Positions 25,457 through 34,417 of a stretch of DNA of 64,000 bases are shown here, piece by piece. The notes beneath the pieces are model-generated. The model did no database searches. It had not been told where the DNA came from and saw only the letters and a list, made by a program, of their open reading frames with translations. The stretch's first letter is position 1, and each line of letters begins with the position of its first letter. The DNA is from GCA-003244245 sp963712995. Its GTDB lineage: Bacteria > Actinomycetota > Actinomycetes > Mycobacteriales > Pseudonocardiaceae. The position numbers and the translations under genes were made by a program. Location: assembly GCA_963712995.1 (NCBI GenBank), contig CAVQKH010000012.1, forward strand, positions 62,001-126,000, written 5' to 3'.

Positions 25457-25930
25457 GTGCACCAGGTTCAGGTCGAAGTGATCCTGCTGTCGGTCTCGGA
25501 TGACGCTGCGCTGAGATGGCGGGTGACCAGGGGAGATCTACCATCGGGAAGCCGGCCCGATGCTCGGGCGCGCGAGCTCGCGGGCCTGGCTACCGACATG
25601 CCCACCGCGACAGTCGTGCACTCGACCTCATGGCGACCCCAAGCAGGAGGTCTGATCCTCACCTACGCGGCCCTGCCGGATCCAGAGCCCACCGCGGGCA
25701 CCGTGCGGGCACTCCCGGCCGACGCCAGGATCGTCTGCTCAGCCGACGCCTCCGTTCCGACCCCTGCGGTCGTGACGATCGAGCACGTGCTGGCCCATGC
25801 GCTGCGGCACCTGTCGATGGTGGCCCGCACCACCCCGGAGGTAGGGCAGGCCATCGATGCGTATCCGCAGCTGTGGCACGCTGTGATAGCCCACACCCCC
25901 GATGTGGCAGGTCAGCTCGTCGGCACCTGA
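25457..25930 (+). CDS. Conserved hypothetical protein
   Basis: A 157-residue soluble protein. A GTG start at 25457 is supported by AGGGGG just upstream. Recognisable stretches are VEVILLSVSDDAALRWRVTR, TVVHSTSWRPQAGGLILTYA and VVTIEHVLAHALRHLSMVAR. The first part has the beta-strand rhythm of a NUDIX-like or ligand-binding domain but no NUDIX box. I cannot assign a function. It is divergent from the CtaG-like gene and 27 bases upstream of the S51-type hydrolase, likely the same transcript. Confidence 0.7.
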   Translation: MHQVQVEVILLSVSDDAALRWRVTRGDLPSGSRPDARARELAGLATDMPTATVVHSTSWRPQAGGLILTYAALPDPEPTAGTVRALPADARIVCSADASVPTPAVVTIEHVLAHALRHLSMVARTTPEVGQAIDAYPQLWHAVIAHTPDVAGQLVGT

Positions 25931-25957
25931 ACGTGAGCGAAGGGGTGATCTCGCCTC

Positions 25958-27259
25958 GTGACACCCCGCCCACGGCTACTGGCCATCATGGGATCCGGCG
26001 AGACCGCCCCGACGATGGCGAAGGTGCACCGCCTGCTCATCGACCGCCTCGGCGCGCCCCCCGCCGACGCGGTCCTGCTCGACAGCCCCTACGGCTTCCA
26101 GGAGAACGCCGACGAGATCTCCCAGCGCACGGCCGGCTACTTCCGGAACTTGGGCATCGCGCTGGACGTGGCCTCGTGGCCTACCTCGGCGGACATCCTG
26201 GCCCGGGAACGGGCGCTGGCGCGGATCAACGACGCCGATTACGTCTTCGCCGGCCCGGGCAGCCCGACCTACGCGCTGCAGGTCTGGGAGAACAGCCGGC
26301 TATCCGAGGTCTTGGGTGACAAGCTCACCAGCGGCGGCTGCGTGAGCTTCGCCAGCGCGGCGGCGGCGACCCTGGGCGTCGTGACAGTGCCCGTGTACGA
26401 GATCTACAAGGTGGGCGTGACCCCGCACTGGGCCACCGGCCTGGACCTGCTGGCCCGGATCGGACTGCGGGCGGCAGTGATCCCGCACTACGACAACACC
26501 GAGGGCGGCACCCACGACACCCGGTTCTGCTACCTCGGCGAGCGACGGCTGCGACTGCTGGAATCAGCGTTGGAGGACGATACGGTCGTGCTGGGCGTGG
26601 ACGAGCACACCGCCGTGCTGTTCGATCTCGATGCGGACACCGCGACGGTCCTGGGCCGGGCCACGCTCACCCTGCGCAGGCAGGGTGTGAGCACCGTTTT
26701 CGCCGCGGGTGCCACCGTGGCGATCGATGAGCTGCGGGCGATCGCCACGGGTTGCGAGCGCAGACCTGCGCCGGTGAGCACGCAGCCGGCGCCCACCGAA
26801 CCGGCCGCTTTGACCCCGTCACTGCGCGGGGAAGCCCAACGCCTGGAGTGCGTCTTCGACGACGCCCTCAAGGTCCGTGACGTGGACGCGGCCGTCACGG
26901 CCGTCCTGGAGCTGGAGCAGACGATCGTGGACTGGTCGGCGGACACCGAGGAGATGGACGGCACCGAGGGTCCTCGTGGCATGCTGCGCAGGATGGTGAT
27001 GCGACTGGCCGAGCTCGCCGTGGTGGGCGCTCGGGATCCGCGGGAAGTCGTCGCGCCCTTCGTCGACACCCTTCTGGAGCTGCGAGAACACGCTCGCGAA
27101 CACGATTCCTGGGCGCTCGCCGACACCGTGCGCGATCGGCTGAGCGCAGCCGGAATCGAGGTGCGCGATACCCCGCAGGGTGTCGTGTGGCTCCTCGCAG
27201 GCCACCCCGAAGACGACAGCGCAGCCGGTCAGAACAGCCCTCCGGAGCAGCGTGACTAG
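25958..27259 (+). CDS. Peptidase S51/cyanophycinase-like protein with CysS-like C-terminal domain
   Basis: A 433-residue two-domain protein. The N-terminal domain (about 1-260) has the class I glutamine-amidotransferase-like fold of S51 peptidases: IMGSGETAPTM, YVFAGPGSPTYAL, a nucleophile elbow CVSFASAAAATLG in place of the usual GxSAG, and AAVIPHYDNTEGGTHDTRF. After a Pro-rich linker, the C-terminal domain (about 285-425) resembles the helical C-terminus of cysteinyl-tRNA synthetase, ending VRDRLSAAGIEVRDTPQGVV. The substrate is unknown; family members cut Asp-containing dipeptides or cyanophycin. GTG start. Its 3' two thirds are duplicated at 29079. Confidence 0.85.
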   Translation: MTPRPRLLAIMGSGETAPTMAKVHRLLIDRLGAPPADAVLLDSPYGFQENADEISQRTAGYFRNLGIALDVASWPTSADILARERALARINDADYVFAGPGSPTYALQVWENSRLSEVLGDKLTSGGCVSFASAAAATLGVVTVPVYEIYKVGVTPHWATGLDLLARIGLRAAVIPHYDNTEGGTHDTRFCYLGERRLRLLESALEDDTVVLGVDEHTAVLFDLDADTATVLGRATLTLRRQGVSTVFAAGATVAIDELRAIATGCERRPAPVSTQPAPTEPAALTPSLRGEAQRLECVFDDALKVRDVDAAVTAVLELEQTIVDWSADTEEMDGTEGPRGMLRRMVMRLAELAVVGARDPREVVAPFVDTLLELREHAREHDSWALADTVRDRLSAAGIEVRDTPQGVVWLLAGHPEDDSAAGQNSPPEQRD

Positions 27260-27307
27260 ATGGTGATGGACTCAGCGGGCCGTCCGGGTAACAACCCCTC
27301 GCCACCG

Positions 27308-28942
27308 CTAAACCGGGCGAGCTGCTGGCAATCCGAACGCGCTGCGCAACCAGCGGGTCCGGCGGATCACGAAGCGGTCCAGCGCGACGATGAGCAGCGC
27401 CGATACCCCCCACAGCGGGTAGACCACGGCGACCACCAGGCCGATCACGATCATCGCGAGGGGCAGCCGGGGGTTCATCGGGCGCTTGGGCAGGCCCGCG
27501 CGGCCGCTCGGGCGCCGGATCCACCACATCACAAACGACGTGCCGATGCTGGTCAGCAGCAGCAGGACCCCGGTTGTCATCACGATCCGGTCGATCACCC
27601 CGAACTGGGTGCCCATGTGGGTCAGCACACCGAGCTCGGTGACCTGACCGATCGTGCCGAACGACGCGGTGTCGCTGCGCGCCAACGTCTCACCGGTGAA
27701 CTGGTCCAGGTACACGGTCTGTTCCGCGGACAACCGGTCCGGCCAGGCGTTGGACAGCTGGTAGCTGCCATACGTCGTCTTCCCGTCGCCATCGGTGGTG
27801 TTGACCGGCAGCACGATCCCGTACCCCGGCTTGAGGCCCTCCAGCCTCGCCGCCCGGTCGAGGTCATCGAGCGAGAGCCGAGCCGGCAGACCGGCCGCCA
27901 CCCCCGTTGTGGCCGGCGCCGTGTTGCCGGCATGAATACCGCCCTCGTGCAGGTGCGCCGAGGGCTGCGACGCCGGGACCCTGTCCTCCAGGGTGGCCCA
28001 GGAGACGCGGTGGCCGAACCGGTCCAGGTCACCGGCCTTGGCCAGCGTCGATGGTGCGTCGACCTGGGTGGCCGGCGTCAGCGCGTTGCCCACCGCGCTC
28101 CATGCCGGGCCCCAGTAGGTCGACCATGGCATGCCGGTCGTGATGAAGATGATCAGCATCGTCAGGGCGATGATTCCGCTGGCCGCGTGCACGTCGCGCC
28201 ACTTGAGCCGGCCCGTCTTGCGCAGCCGGGGAACGAGCAACGTCTTGCCCTTCTGGCTCCTGCGCGGCCACCACAGGTAGAGCCCGCTGCCCGCCAGGAC
28301 CAGCGCCCAGCCCATCGCGATCTCGATGACCAGGTCGCCGACCTCGACGTCGACGAAGACGTCCGGGTTGTCCGAGGGCGCGACCAGGTGCGGGATCGAC
28401 GGGAGCGCGACCGTGAGCGCGTTGTTGTTCAAGAAACCGTGCAGCCGGTTGGCCAGCCCCACGATGTCATCGCCCGGCTTCCCGGTGGCTGTCACTCCCG
28501 CCGCGTACGGGTCGACGTAGACATAAGTCACGTCCTTGTCGTCCAGCTGGAAGTAGGGCACCCCTGCCGGTCCGGTCGAGTAGTAGAACTCGCTGACCCG
28601 GTCGGGCTCCTTCGGGGTGACGACCCGGAACAGGGTGGCGCCGACCGGCGCGACCCGATCCGCCACGGCCTGCTGGGCCTGCAGGTTCACCGGAGTTCGG
28701 CCCTGCGGGTCGACACGCATGGTGCTGGCCGACAGCACCCCCTGGATCGGTTCGGTGTACATGATCACCAGGCCTGAGAGGGCCAGCACGATGAGGATCG
28801 GAGCGGCGAAGATCGCCGAGTAGAAGTGGATCCGCCACACGCTGCGCAAGAACTTTCCCGGCGCGGTGCGGTCGGTGACCCGGTGAGCCTTCACCGGCTG
28901 GACCGGGGGGATGGTTCCACCGGTGAACTCGGCGGTCGTCAC
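27308..28942 (-). CDS. PepSY domain-containing membrane protein
   Basis: A 544-residue protein of the PepSY-associated TM family. Helices are near residues 38-60, about 215-240, 255-275, 420-445 and two at the C-terminus. Family landmarks: WRIHFYSAIFAAPILIVLAL, LHGFLNNNALTVALPSI, RDVHAASGIIALTMLI and LDQFTGETLARSD with FGTIGQVTELGVLTHMGTQ. The GTG at 28942 has GAGGAG eight bases upstream, which decides against the longer frame starting at 29059. Such proteins act at the cell surface, often with metal reductases or transport. It faces the S51-type gene. Confidence 0.9.
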   Translation of the reverse strand: MTTAEFTGGTIPPVQPVKAHRVTDRTAPGKFLRSVWRIHFYSAIFAAPILIVLALSGLVIMYTEPIQGVLSASTMRVDPQGRTPVNLQAQQAVADRVAPVGATLFRVVTPKEPDRVSEFYYSTGPAGVPYFQLDDKDVTYVYVDPYAAGVTATGKPGDDIVGLANRLHGFLNNNALTVALPSIPHLVAPSDNPDVFVDVEVGDLVIEIAMGWALVLAGSGLYLWWPRRSQKGKTLLVPRLRKTGRLKWRDVHAASGIIALTMLIIFITTGMPWSTYWGPAWSAVGNALTPATQVDAPSTLAKAGDLDRFGHRVSWATLEDRVPASQPSAHLHEGGIHAGNTAPATTGVAAGLPARLSLDDLDRAARLEGLKPGYGIVLPVNTTDGDGKTTYGSYQLSNAWPDRLSAEQTVYLDQFTGETLARSDTASFGTIGQVTELGVLTHMGTQFGVIDRIVMTTGVLLLLTSIGTSFVMWWIRRPSGRAGLPKRPMNPRLPLAMIVIGLVVAVVYPLWGVSALLIVALDRFVIRRTRWLRSAFGLPAARPV

Positions 28943-29078
28943 GGGCGCTCCTCGATCGTCTCGATCATGTGTCGGGGCTGGATCTCCCCGACGGCCGTGA
29001 CCGGCCATCTCCAGCTCCACCGGAGAGGTCGGCTGAGCGAGCTCCGGAGTTCCCGGCAATTCGGGCAGGCCTGACCGC

Positions 29079-29960
29079 GTGGTGACCGTGCCGGTGTACG
29101 AGATCTACAAGGTGGGCGCGACCCCGCACTGGGCGCCTGGCCTGGACCTGCTCGCCCGGATCGGGCTGCGGGCGGCGGTGATCCCGCACTACGACAACAC
29201 CGAGGGCGGCACCCACGACACCCGGTTCTGCTACCTCGGCGAGCGACGGCTGCACCTGCTGGAATCGGAATTGGAAGCCGATACGGTCGTGCTGGGCGTG
29301 GACGAGCACACCGCCGTGCTGTTCGATCTCGACGCGGACACTGCCACGGTCCTGGGCCGAGCCACCCTCACCCTGCGCAGGCAGGGCGTGAGCACCGTCT
29401 TCGCCGCGGGTAGCACCGTGGCGATCGATGAGCTGCGGGCGATCGCCACCGGTGGCGATCGCAGACCCGCGCCGGTGAGCGCGCAGCCCGCGCCCACCGA
29501 ACCGAGCAATCTGACGCCATCACTGCGCGCGGAAGCCCAGCGCCTGGAGTGCGTGTTCGACCACGGCCTCAAGGTTCGTGACGTGGACGCCGCTGTCACG
29601 GCCGTCCTGGAGCTGGAACAGGCGATCGTGGACTGGTCGGCGGACACCGAGGAGATGGACGGCACCGAAGGTCCGCGCGGCATGTTACGCGGGATGGTGA
29701 TGCGACTGGCCGAGCTCGCCGCGGTGGGCGCGCGCGATCCGCGCGAGACCGTCGCGCCCTTCGTCGACACCCTCCTGGAGCTGCGAGAACACGCTCGCGA
29801 ACAAAGTTCCTGGACGCTCGCCGACACCGTGCGCGATCGGCTAACCGCAGCCGGAATCGAGGTACGCGATACCCCGCAGGGTGTCGTGTGGCTCCTCACA
29901 GACCACCCCGAAAACGGCAACGCAACCGGTCAGAGCAGTGCTCCAAAGCTGCTTGGCTAG
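29079..29960 (+). pseudogene. N-terminally truncated duplicate of the S51-type hydrolase
   Basis: From 29082 to about 29988 the sequence parallels 26381-27289 at a constant offset of 2701 bases, with scattered substitutions. The encoded 293 residues lack the first 140 residues of the parent, including the amidase nucleophile region, but keep the HYDNTEGGTH segment and the complete CysS-like domain. A GTG is present at the new 5' edge, but the hydrolase function must be lost. The reading frame is open throughout, so the CysS-like part might still be made. Confidence 0.85.
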
Positions 29961-30025
29961 AGGGTGATGGACTCAGCGGGCCAGCCGGGGGGTTCATCGG
30001 GCGCTTGGGCAGGCCCGCGTGGGGC
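29082..30025. repeat. Segmental duplication of the 26381-27500 region with an internal deletion
   Basis: The copy follows the original past the stop codon (shared GTGATGGACTCAGCGGGCC), then jumps at about 29990 to a match of 27464-27500, inside the 3' end of the PepSY gene (shared GGTTCATCGGGCGCTTGGGC). About 175 bases of the source are missing. The copy ends at about 30025, where the mcrC remnant begins. Confidence 0.8.
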
Positions 30026-30027
30026 AC

Positions 30028-31015
30028 TCAGGCCGAACGCTGCGTTGCCACGCTGACTGCGCGAGGTCGCCGATCTGTGCCAGCAGCGAGGAGGGCGGCT
30101 CGTCCAGACGCAATGGATACTCGACGATTTCAATGTTGGTGTTGCTTACGCGGCGAGTGACCGGGAGTCGTCGAAACTGGCCTCGTGCTGCAATCGTGTT
30201 TCCCCAGGATGGACCGCCCAGGCTTCTCGCAGAGCCGTGCCGACAAAATTCTCGAAGACCGTCGCCATATCCACGACGAACGCAGCGATGGGCAGGCCGC
30301 CTGGACCTATTTCGAAGGATTGGTGACTCAGTACGAGTTCTGCGACACGGAGAGCGGCGTGGTAATGCGCGTTGAGCCGGGTCGATCGCCACTGCGGCAA
30401 CGACACGCCCGGCAGGAGAGACATGACGCCGTCGAGTCGCGCGTCCAGGTGCCGGAGCCGAGCCGCTGTCGCCACCGGCACGCGCGGCACGTCAAGCATT
30501 CGACGCAGCGCCGAACGCAGGATCCGGTTCTCCGGCGTATCCACCGAATACTCGTCGTAGCGGACCTCGATGGGTAGCAGCGTCCCAGGCCATCGCGCGA
30601 TCTGGTCCGCGACGCGGATGCGGCCGCGCACCAACGGTAAGGCGGCATCTTCGGTGACGTATCCCTGGAGCGCACCTCGCCCGAGCGCGCGTTCCACGTG
30701 CCTGCAGAGCGTCTCAGCGACCGCCGGCCACAGGTCCTGTTCCTCCGTGCCCTCGACGTCTTCGGGACGGAAATGTGGCTTGATGGCGTACCCGAGTAGG
30801 AACAGCAGCCGCGCGATGCTGACCTTGGGTGTCACCACGACGTCTACCCCACCGACATGCACGGCGCCGACCTTGCGGCCCCTCGGCAGCAGCCGGTACC
30901 TCCCATTGGCGGCGGGGCCCACTCGCACCAGTTCGGTCGCGTCGAGCTGCCTGGCCACTATCGCGTCGAGGGGCGCCTCGATTCCGTGCTGGTCGTTTTC
31001 AGCGAGCGTGATCAT
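30028..31015 (-). pseudogene. mcrC: McrC remnant: N-terminal domain and extreme C-terminus, nuclease core deleted
   Basis: The start MITLAENDQHGIEA through LRHLDARLDG and AAFVVDMATVFENFVGTALR is a typical McrC N-terminal and middle region. At about 30150 the frame ends in SRSLAA-stop. Directly downstream, in another frame, IEIVEYPLRLDEPP then SSLLAQIGDL matches the very end of McrC. The PD-(D/E)XK nuclease segment between them is absent, so the protein could not cut DNA. The ATG at 31015 overlaps the mcrB stop (ATGA), as in intact mcrBC operons. Confidence 0.8.
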
Positions 31016-31430
31016 GGCTCGGCAGGGGGTACCGGCTGGGGCAGGGCCTTGGCGCGAATCGCCGTGAGGCCGAACCGGTCGTGCACCTGCCAGCGAGTGA
31101 GCCGACCGTAGTAGTGCTCCTCCAGCAGCGGAAGGATGGAGTGCTCCCAGATCCGCTCCCGGCCACCTTCGCGCTCGGCATCCGGTGTCATCAGGTACGA
31201 CGGGCCGATCTTGTAGTCGTGATCCTCCACGCCGATCTCGGCATTGAGTGCGGCGAGCAGCGCAGCCCGCTCGTCGCCGTTGTTGCCCCTGGCCGCCAGC
31301 CACTGTGGCAGCAGGTCGCGCACCGGTGGCTCGTCGGGATGAAGCTCAACGAACGCGAAGCGGCGCCGCATCGCGGCGTCCAAGGATGCGATCGAACGGT
31401 CGGCTGTGTTCATCGTGCCGATCAGTAGTG
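31012..31430 (-). pseudogene. mcrB: McrB C-terminal fragment
   Basis: About 140 residues from the end of an AAA+ GTPase: sensor-1 GTMNTADRS, SLDAAMRRRFAFVEL with the arginine finger region, then DYKIGPSYLM and RIWEHSILPLLEEHYYG. The Walker A and B motifs and the DNA-recognition domain are missing. Similarity stops at about 31430, where unrelated DNA carrying a nitroreductase gene begins. The matching 5' part of mcrB lies at 34418-35453. Confidence 0.82.
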
Positions 31431-31642
31431 AATTAGTACACCCTACCTGACGTGTGGGAACCTTTCTGGGTCTACGGGGTGCGATGCTTGTCCCCCGCAC
31501 GGTCAGCGGTATGGGCGGAGGTTGGGCAAGGGGGCGAGTTGAAACCCTTGGCATCGTTGGCTAACGCCTGGAGGATTAGGAGTACCGGGGCGAGTGGGCC
31601 GGTGGACGGAGACGAGGAGTCTGCGGTGCCTAGGCCACGGAC

Positions 31643-32851
31643 GTGAAGGCTCCAGCGGGCCGGCAGACCGGGGACGCGCGACCACCCGCAGGCGTCCATC
31701 GACGCAACGTCCTCAAGGGATTACTCTTTGGCGGCGCAACGGTGCTCGTCGCCGGAACAGGCGTCGCGGGATACCGGCTGTTTGACAGCCGCGCCCTCGA
31801 ACCTGGTGTGGGTCGGGCCTATGACGCCTGGTCGCACTGGCAAGACCCCGGGCCGATCGGCATGGTCGCTGCGGCCATCCTCGCGGCCAATCCTCACAAC
31901 ACCCAGCCTTGGCGGTTCCGCATCACCGATCGCAGCATTGACCTGTTCGCCGACCCTACCCGTGGCCTGGGCAGCATCGACCCATTCCAGCGGGAAATGC
32001 ACGTCGGGCTTGGCTGCGCCGTGGAGAACCTCGTCCTCGCTGCCGCACCACGCGGCTACCAGGCCAATTTGACGTTGCTGCCTGGCCCGGATCCCACCCA
32101 TATCGCTCACCTCGGGCTGTCCCCAACCACGGTGGCTTCCTCATCTCTCTATGACGCGATCGGCGACCGGAACACCAACCGCGGCCCGTATGAGGACCGG
32201 CCGATACCGCCGTCTGTGCTCACCGACCTCGCGGGCCGCGGGGGGGATCTGGCGGGTGTGGGTGTGCGGTGGCTGACCGAGCCAGCCCAGCGCGCCGCGA
32301 TGGGCGCGCTGCTGCTCGACGCCACCCAGCAGGTCGTCGGCGACGAACAGCAGTCCCTCGACGGTTTCGCCTGGTTTCGCTCCAGCGCCGACGACATCGA
32401 GCGGCACAAGGACGGTCTGACCATCGACGCCCAGGGGCTCAGCGCCTCGGTCGCCGCGATCGGCAAACTGCTTCCCGCGTCGACTCGACAAGCTGGCGAC
32501 CAGTTCTGGTTGGATCAAACCCGCACGGTGCACATTCCGACTGCCGCCGCCTACGGTGTGATCACTGTCGGCTCGGCCGGTGACCCGGCGGCGCGGCTGT
32601 CTGGTGGGCGACTGCTCGAACGCATCCACCTGGACGCGACCAGGCGAGGCATCGCGTTGCAGCCCATGAACCAGATCACCGAACGCATCGACCGTGAGGC
32701 GGACCTCGATCGCCCGCCAACCTTCGCGCCCCGGTTTGCCGCGATGCTCGACGCGCCGGGGCGCGAGGCGTTGGTGACCTTCCGCCTCGGCTACCCGGTC
32801 CGGATTCCCGTGCATAGCCCGCGCCGACCGGCACCGGAGGTCAGCACATGA
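31643..32851 (+). CDS. Tat-exported nitroreductase-fold protein (Acg-like)
   Basis: A 402-residue protein with a twin-arginine-like signal (HRRNVLKGLLFGGATVLVAG) and a nitroreductase-like body: ANPHNTQPWRF near residue 90 is the FMN-binding N-terminal motif of the Acg/Rv2032 group, followed by HVGLGCAVENLVLAA and TDRSIDLFADPTR. A second half-domain has AAYGVITVGS and LLERIHLDATRRGIALQPMN, fitting an internally duplicated nitroreductase. In mycobacterial relatives such proteins may sequester flavin under stress. It lies inside DNA that separates the two mcrB fragments. An ATG overlaps its stop, but the following frame decays within 50 codons. Confidence 0.75.
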   Translation: MKAPAGRQTGDARPPAGVHRRNVLKGLLFGGATVLVAGTGVAGYRLFDSRALEPGVGRAYDAWSHWQDPGPIGMVAAAILAANPHNTQPWRFRITDRSIDLFADPTRGLGSIDPFQREMHVGLGCAVENLVLAAAPRGYQANLTLLPGPDPTHIAHLGLSPTTVASSSLYDAIGDRNTNRGPYEDRPIPPSVLTDLAGRGGDLAGVGVRWLTEPAQRAAMGALLLDATQQVVGDEQQSLDGFAWFRSSADDIERHKDGLTIDAQGLSASVAAIGKLLPASTRQAGDQFWLDQTRTVHIPTAAAYGVITVGSAGDPAARLSGGRLLERIHLDATRRGIALQPMNQITERIDREADLDRPPTFAPRFAAMLDAPGREALVTFRLGYPVRIPVHSPRRPAPEVST

Positions 32852-33144
32852 CCGCGCACCGTCAGCGGATCACCGCGAACCTGAGGATGGCCGAGGCCGG
32901 ATTCGGGTGCTCGCCGGGGTCGTGCAGGCGACGGTGGGCACCCGCAGCTCCGGCTGGTCCGGTGCGAAGGACAACCCGGTGCTGCTCGGCGTCCTCACCA
33001 TAGGTGTTGCAGCGCGCCACCGTGAAGTCCTCCCTGCAACAAAGCAAACACTCGAGCTGACGTGAAGTTGGTCTGCCAACAGCCGACAGACACGACCCGA
33101 GAATGAAACTGCGCCGCGCAGCTTGTCCTATCGAAGCGGTGCTA
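32852..33144. other. Remnant coding DNA downstream of the nitroreductase gene
   Basis: The ATG at 32848 overlaps the nitroreductase stop and opens a 50-codon frame. A second frame from about 32918 to 33064 has coding-like composition and ends at a TGA. I recognise neither. It looks like a broken second gene of the nitroreductase operon. No other feature is seen before the IS element. Confidence 0.3.
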
Positions 33145-34291
33145 ATGTAGTGTCTCATTATTGATTTTCCGCTTGCTGGAGGGCGACCCGTCCGCGGGCG
33201 ACCTTGGCGAGGATCTGCTCAGCGGTGGCGGTCCAGACGAATGGTTTCGGGTTGTCGTTGTTGGCTTTCAGGTAGTCCTCGATTGCGGCGATGAGGTCAT
33301 TCACACTATGGAACACGCCCCGGCGGATCGCCTTATCGGTCAGTTCTCGAAACCACCGTTCGACCAGATTGAGCCACGACGACGAGGTGGGGGTGAAGTG
33401 CAGGTGAAACCGTGGGTGTTCGGTCAGCCATTTCTTGACGTCGGCATGCTTGTGGGTGGCGTAGTTGTCGCAGATCATGTGGATCTGCAGCCCCTTGGGC
33501 ACCTCGCGGTCGATGATACGTAGAAACTTCAAGAACTCTGTGTTGCGGTGGCGCGGCAGACAGCGGCCGATCACCACTCCGGTGAGCACGTTCAGCGCGG
33601 CGAACAGGGTGGTGGTGCCGTGGCGTTTGTAGTCATGGGTCATCGTGCCGGCCCGCCCTTTTTTCATCGGCAGCGACGGCTGGGTGCGGTCCAGGACCTG
33701 GATCTGGCTTTTCTCGTCCATACACAGCACCACGGCCTTCTCGGGTGGCTTCAGGTACAGACCCACCACTTCAACAAGTTTCTCCTCGAAGTGGCGATCA
33801 TTGGACAGTTTAAAGGTCTTCACCAGATGAGGCTTCAGCCCTCGCGCCGACCAGATCCGCTGCACCGACGCCGAGCTCACCCCGACCCGTTTCGCCATCG
33901 ACCGACACGACCAATGCGTCTCGCCCTCCGGTTTCGAGTGCAGCGTCAAATCCACGATCTCGGCGACCTTCTCGTCACTGATCGACGGTTTCCGGCCACG
34001 CCTTGTGGCCACCTCACCGAATCCGATCAACCGTCTTTCTCGAACTGGTCACGCCAGGCCAGCACGGTCGGACGAGACACCCCAACTGCCACGCTAATCT
34101 CGGAATTCGGCACTCCGTCGCCGGCCAACAGCAATACCCTGGCTCGTTGCACCAGACGGTACGCCGCAACCCGCGACCCGACCAAGGTTTCCAACACTTC
34201 TCGCTGCCCATAGGATATCGCCAACGGCGCCGCCGCTCGACTCATATCTCATACCATAATATACCGTAAACTCAATTGCAAGACACTACAC
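33145..34291 (-). mobile_element. IS630-family insertion sequence
   Basis: An element of about 1147 bases flanked by TA at 33143-33144 and 34292-34293, the target duplication of IS630/Tc1 elements. The ends are imperfect inverted repeats: TGTAGTGTCT is shared, followed by CATTATTGA on the left and TGCAATTGA on the right. Inside are two overlapping minus-strand frames encoding the transposase. Confidence 0.85.
33158..34245 (-). CDS. IS630 transposase (two frames, likely -1 frameshift)
   Basis: Frame A (34245-34027, 72 residues) encodes the N-terminal helix-turn-helix (VLLLAGDGVPNSEISVAVGV, then SRPTVLAWRDQFEKDG-stop). Frame B (to 33158) encodes RGRKPSISDEKVAEIV, a second HTH and the DDE core: Asp in VVLCMDEKSQIQ, Asp in HMICDNYATHKH and Glu in LNLVERWFRELT. 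Moving back one base at GAGAAAG, near 34034, joins the frames smoothly, giving about 360 residues. IS630 elements often use such frameshifting, so the element may be active. Confidence 0.85.
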
Positions 34292-34417
34292 TAATGATGG
34301 TATACGCGAGACCAAGACCTCGCTCGGAAAAATTCACACTCATCGGCATGAGAGCACAATCAGTGGTATGAGCGTGCGCTTCGTTTGGGTCGTGTGTTGC
34401 CGGACAAGATAGCGCAT

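Noticed and set aside
29079..29960. Second functional S51-type hydrolase
   Set aside because: It lacks the whole N-terminal part with the nucleophile elbow and begins exactly at a duplication edge.
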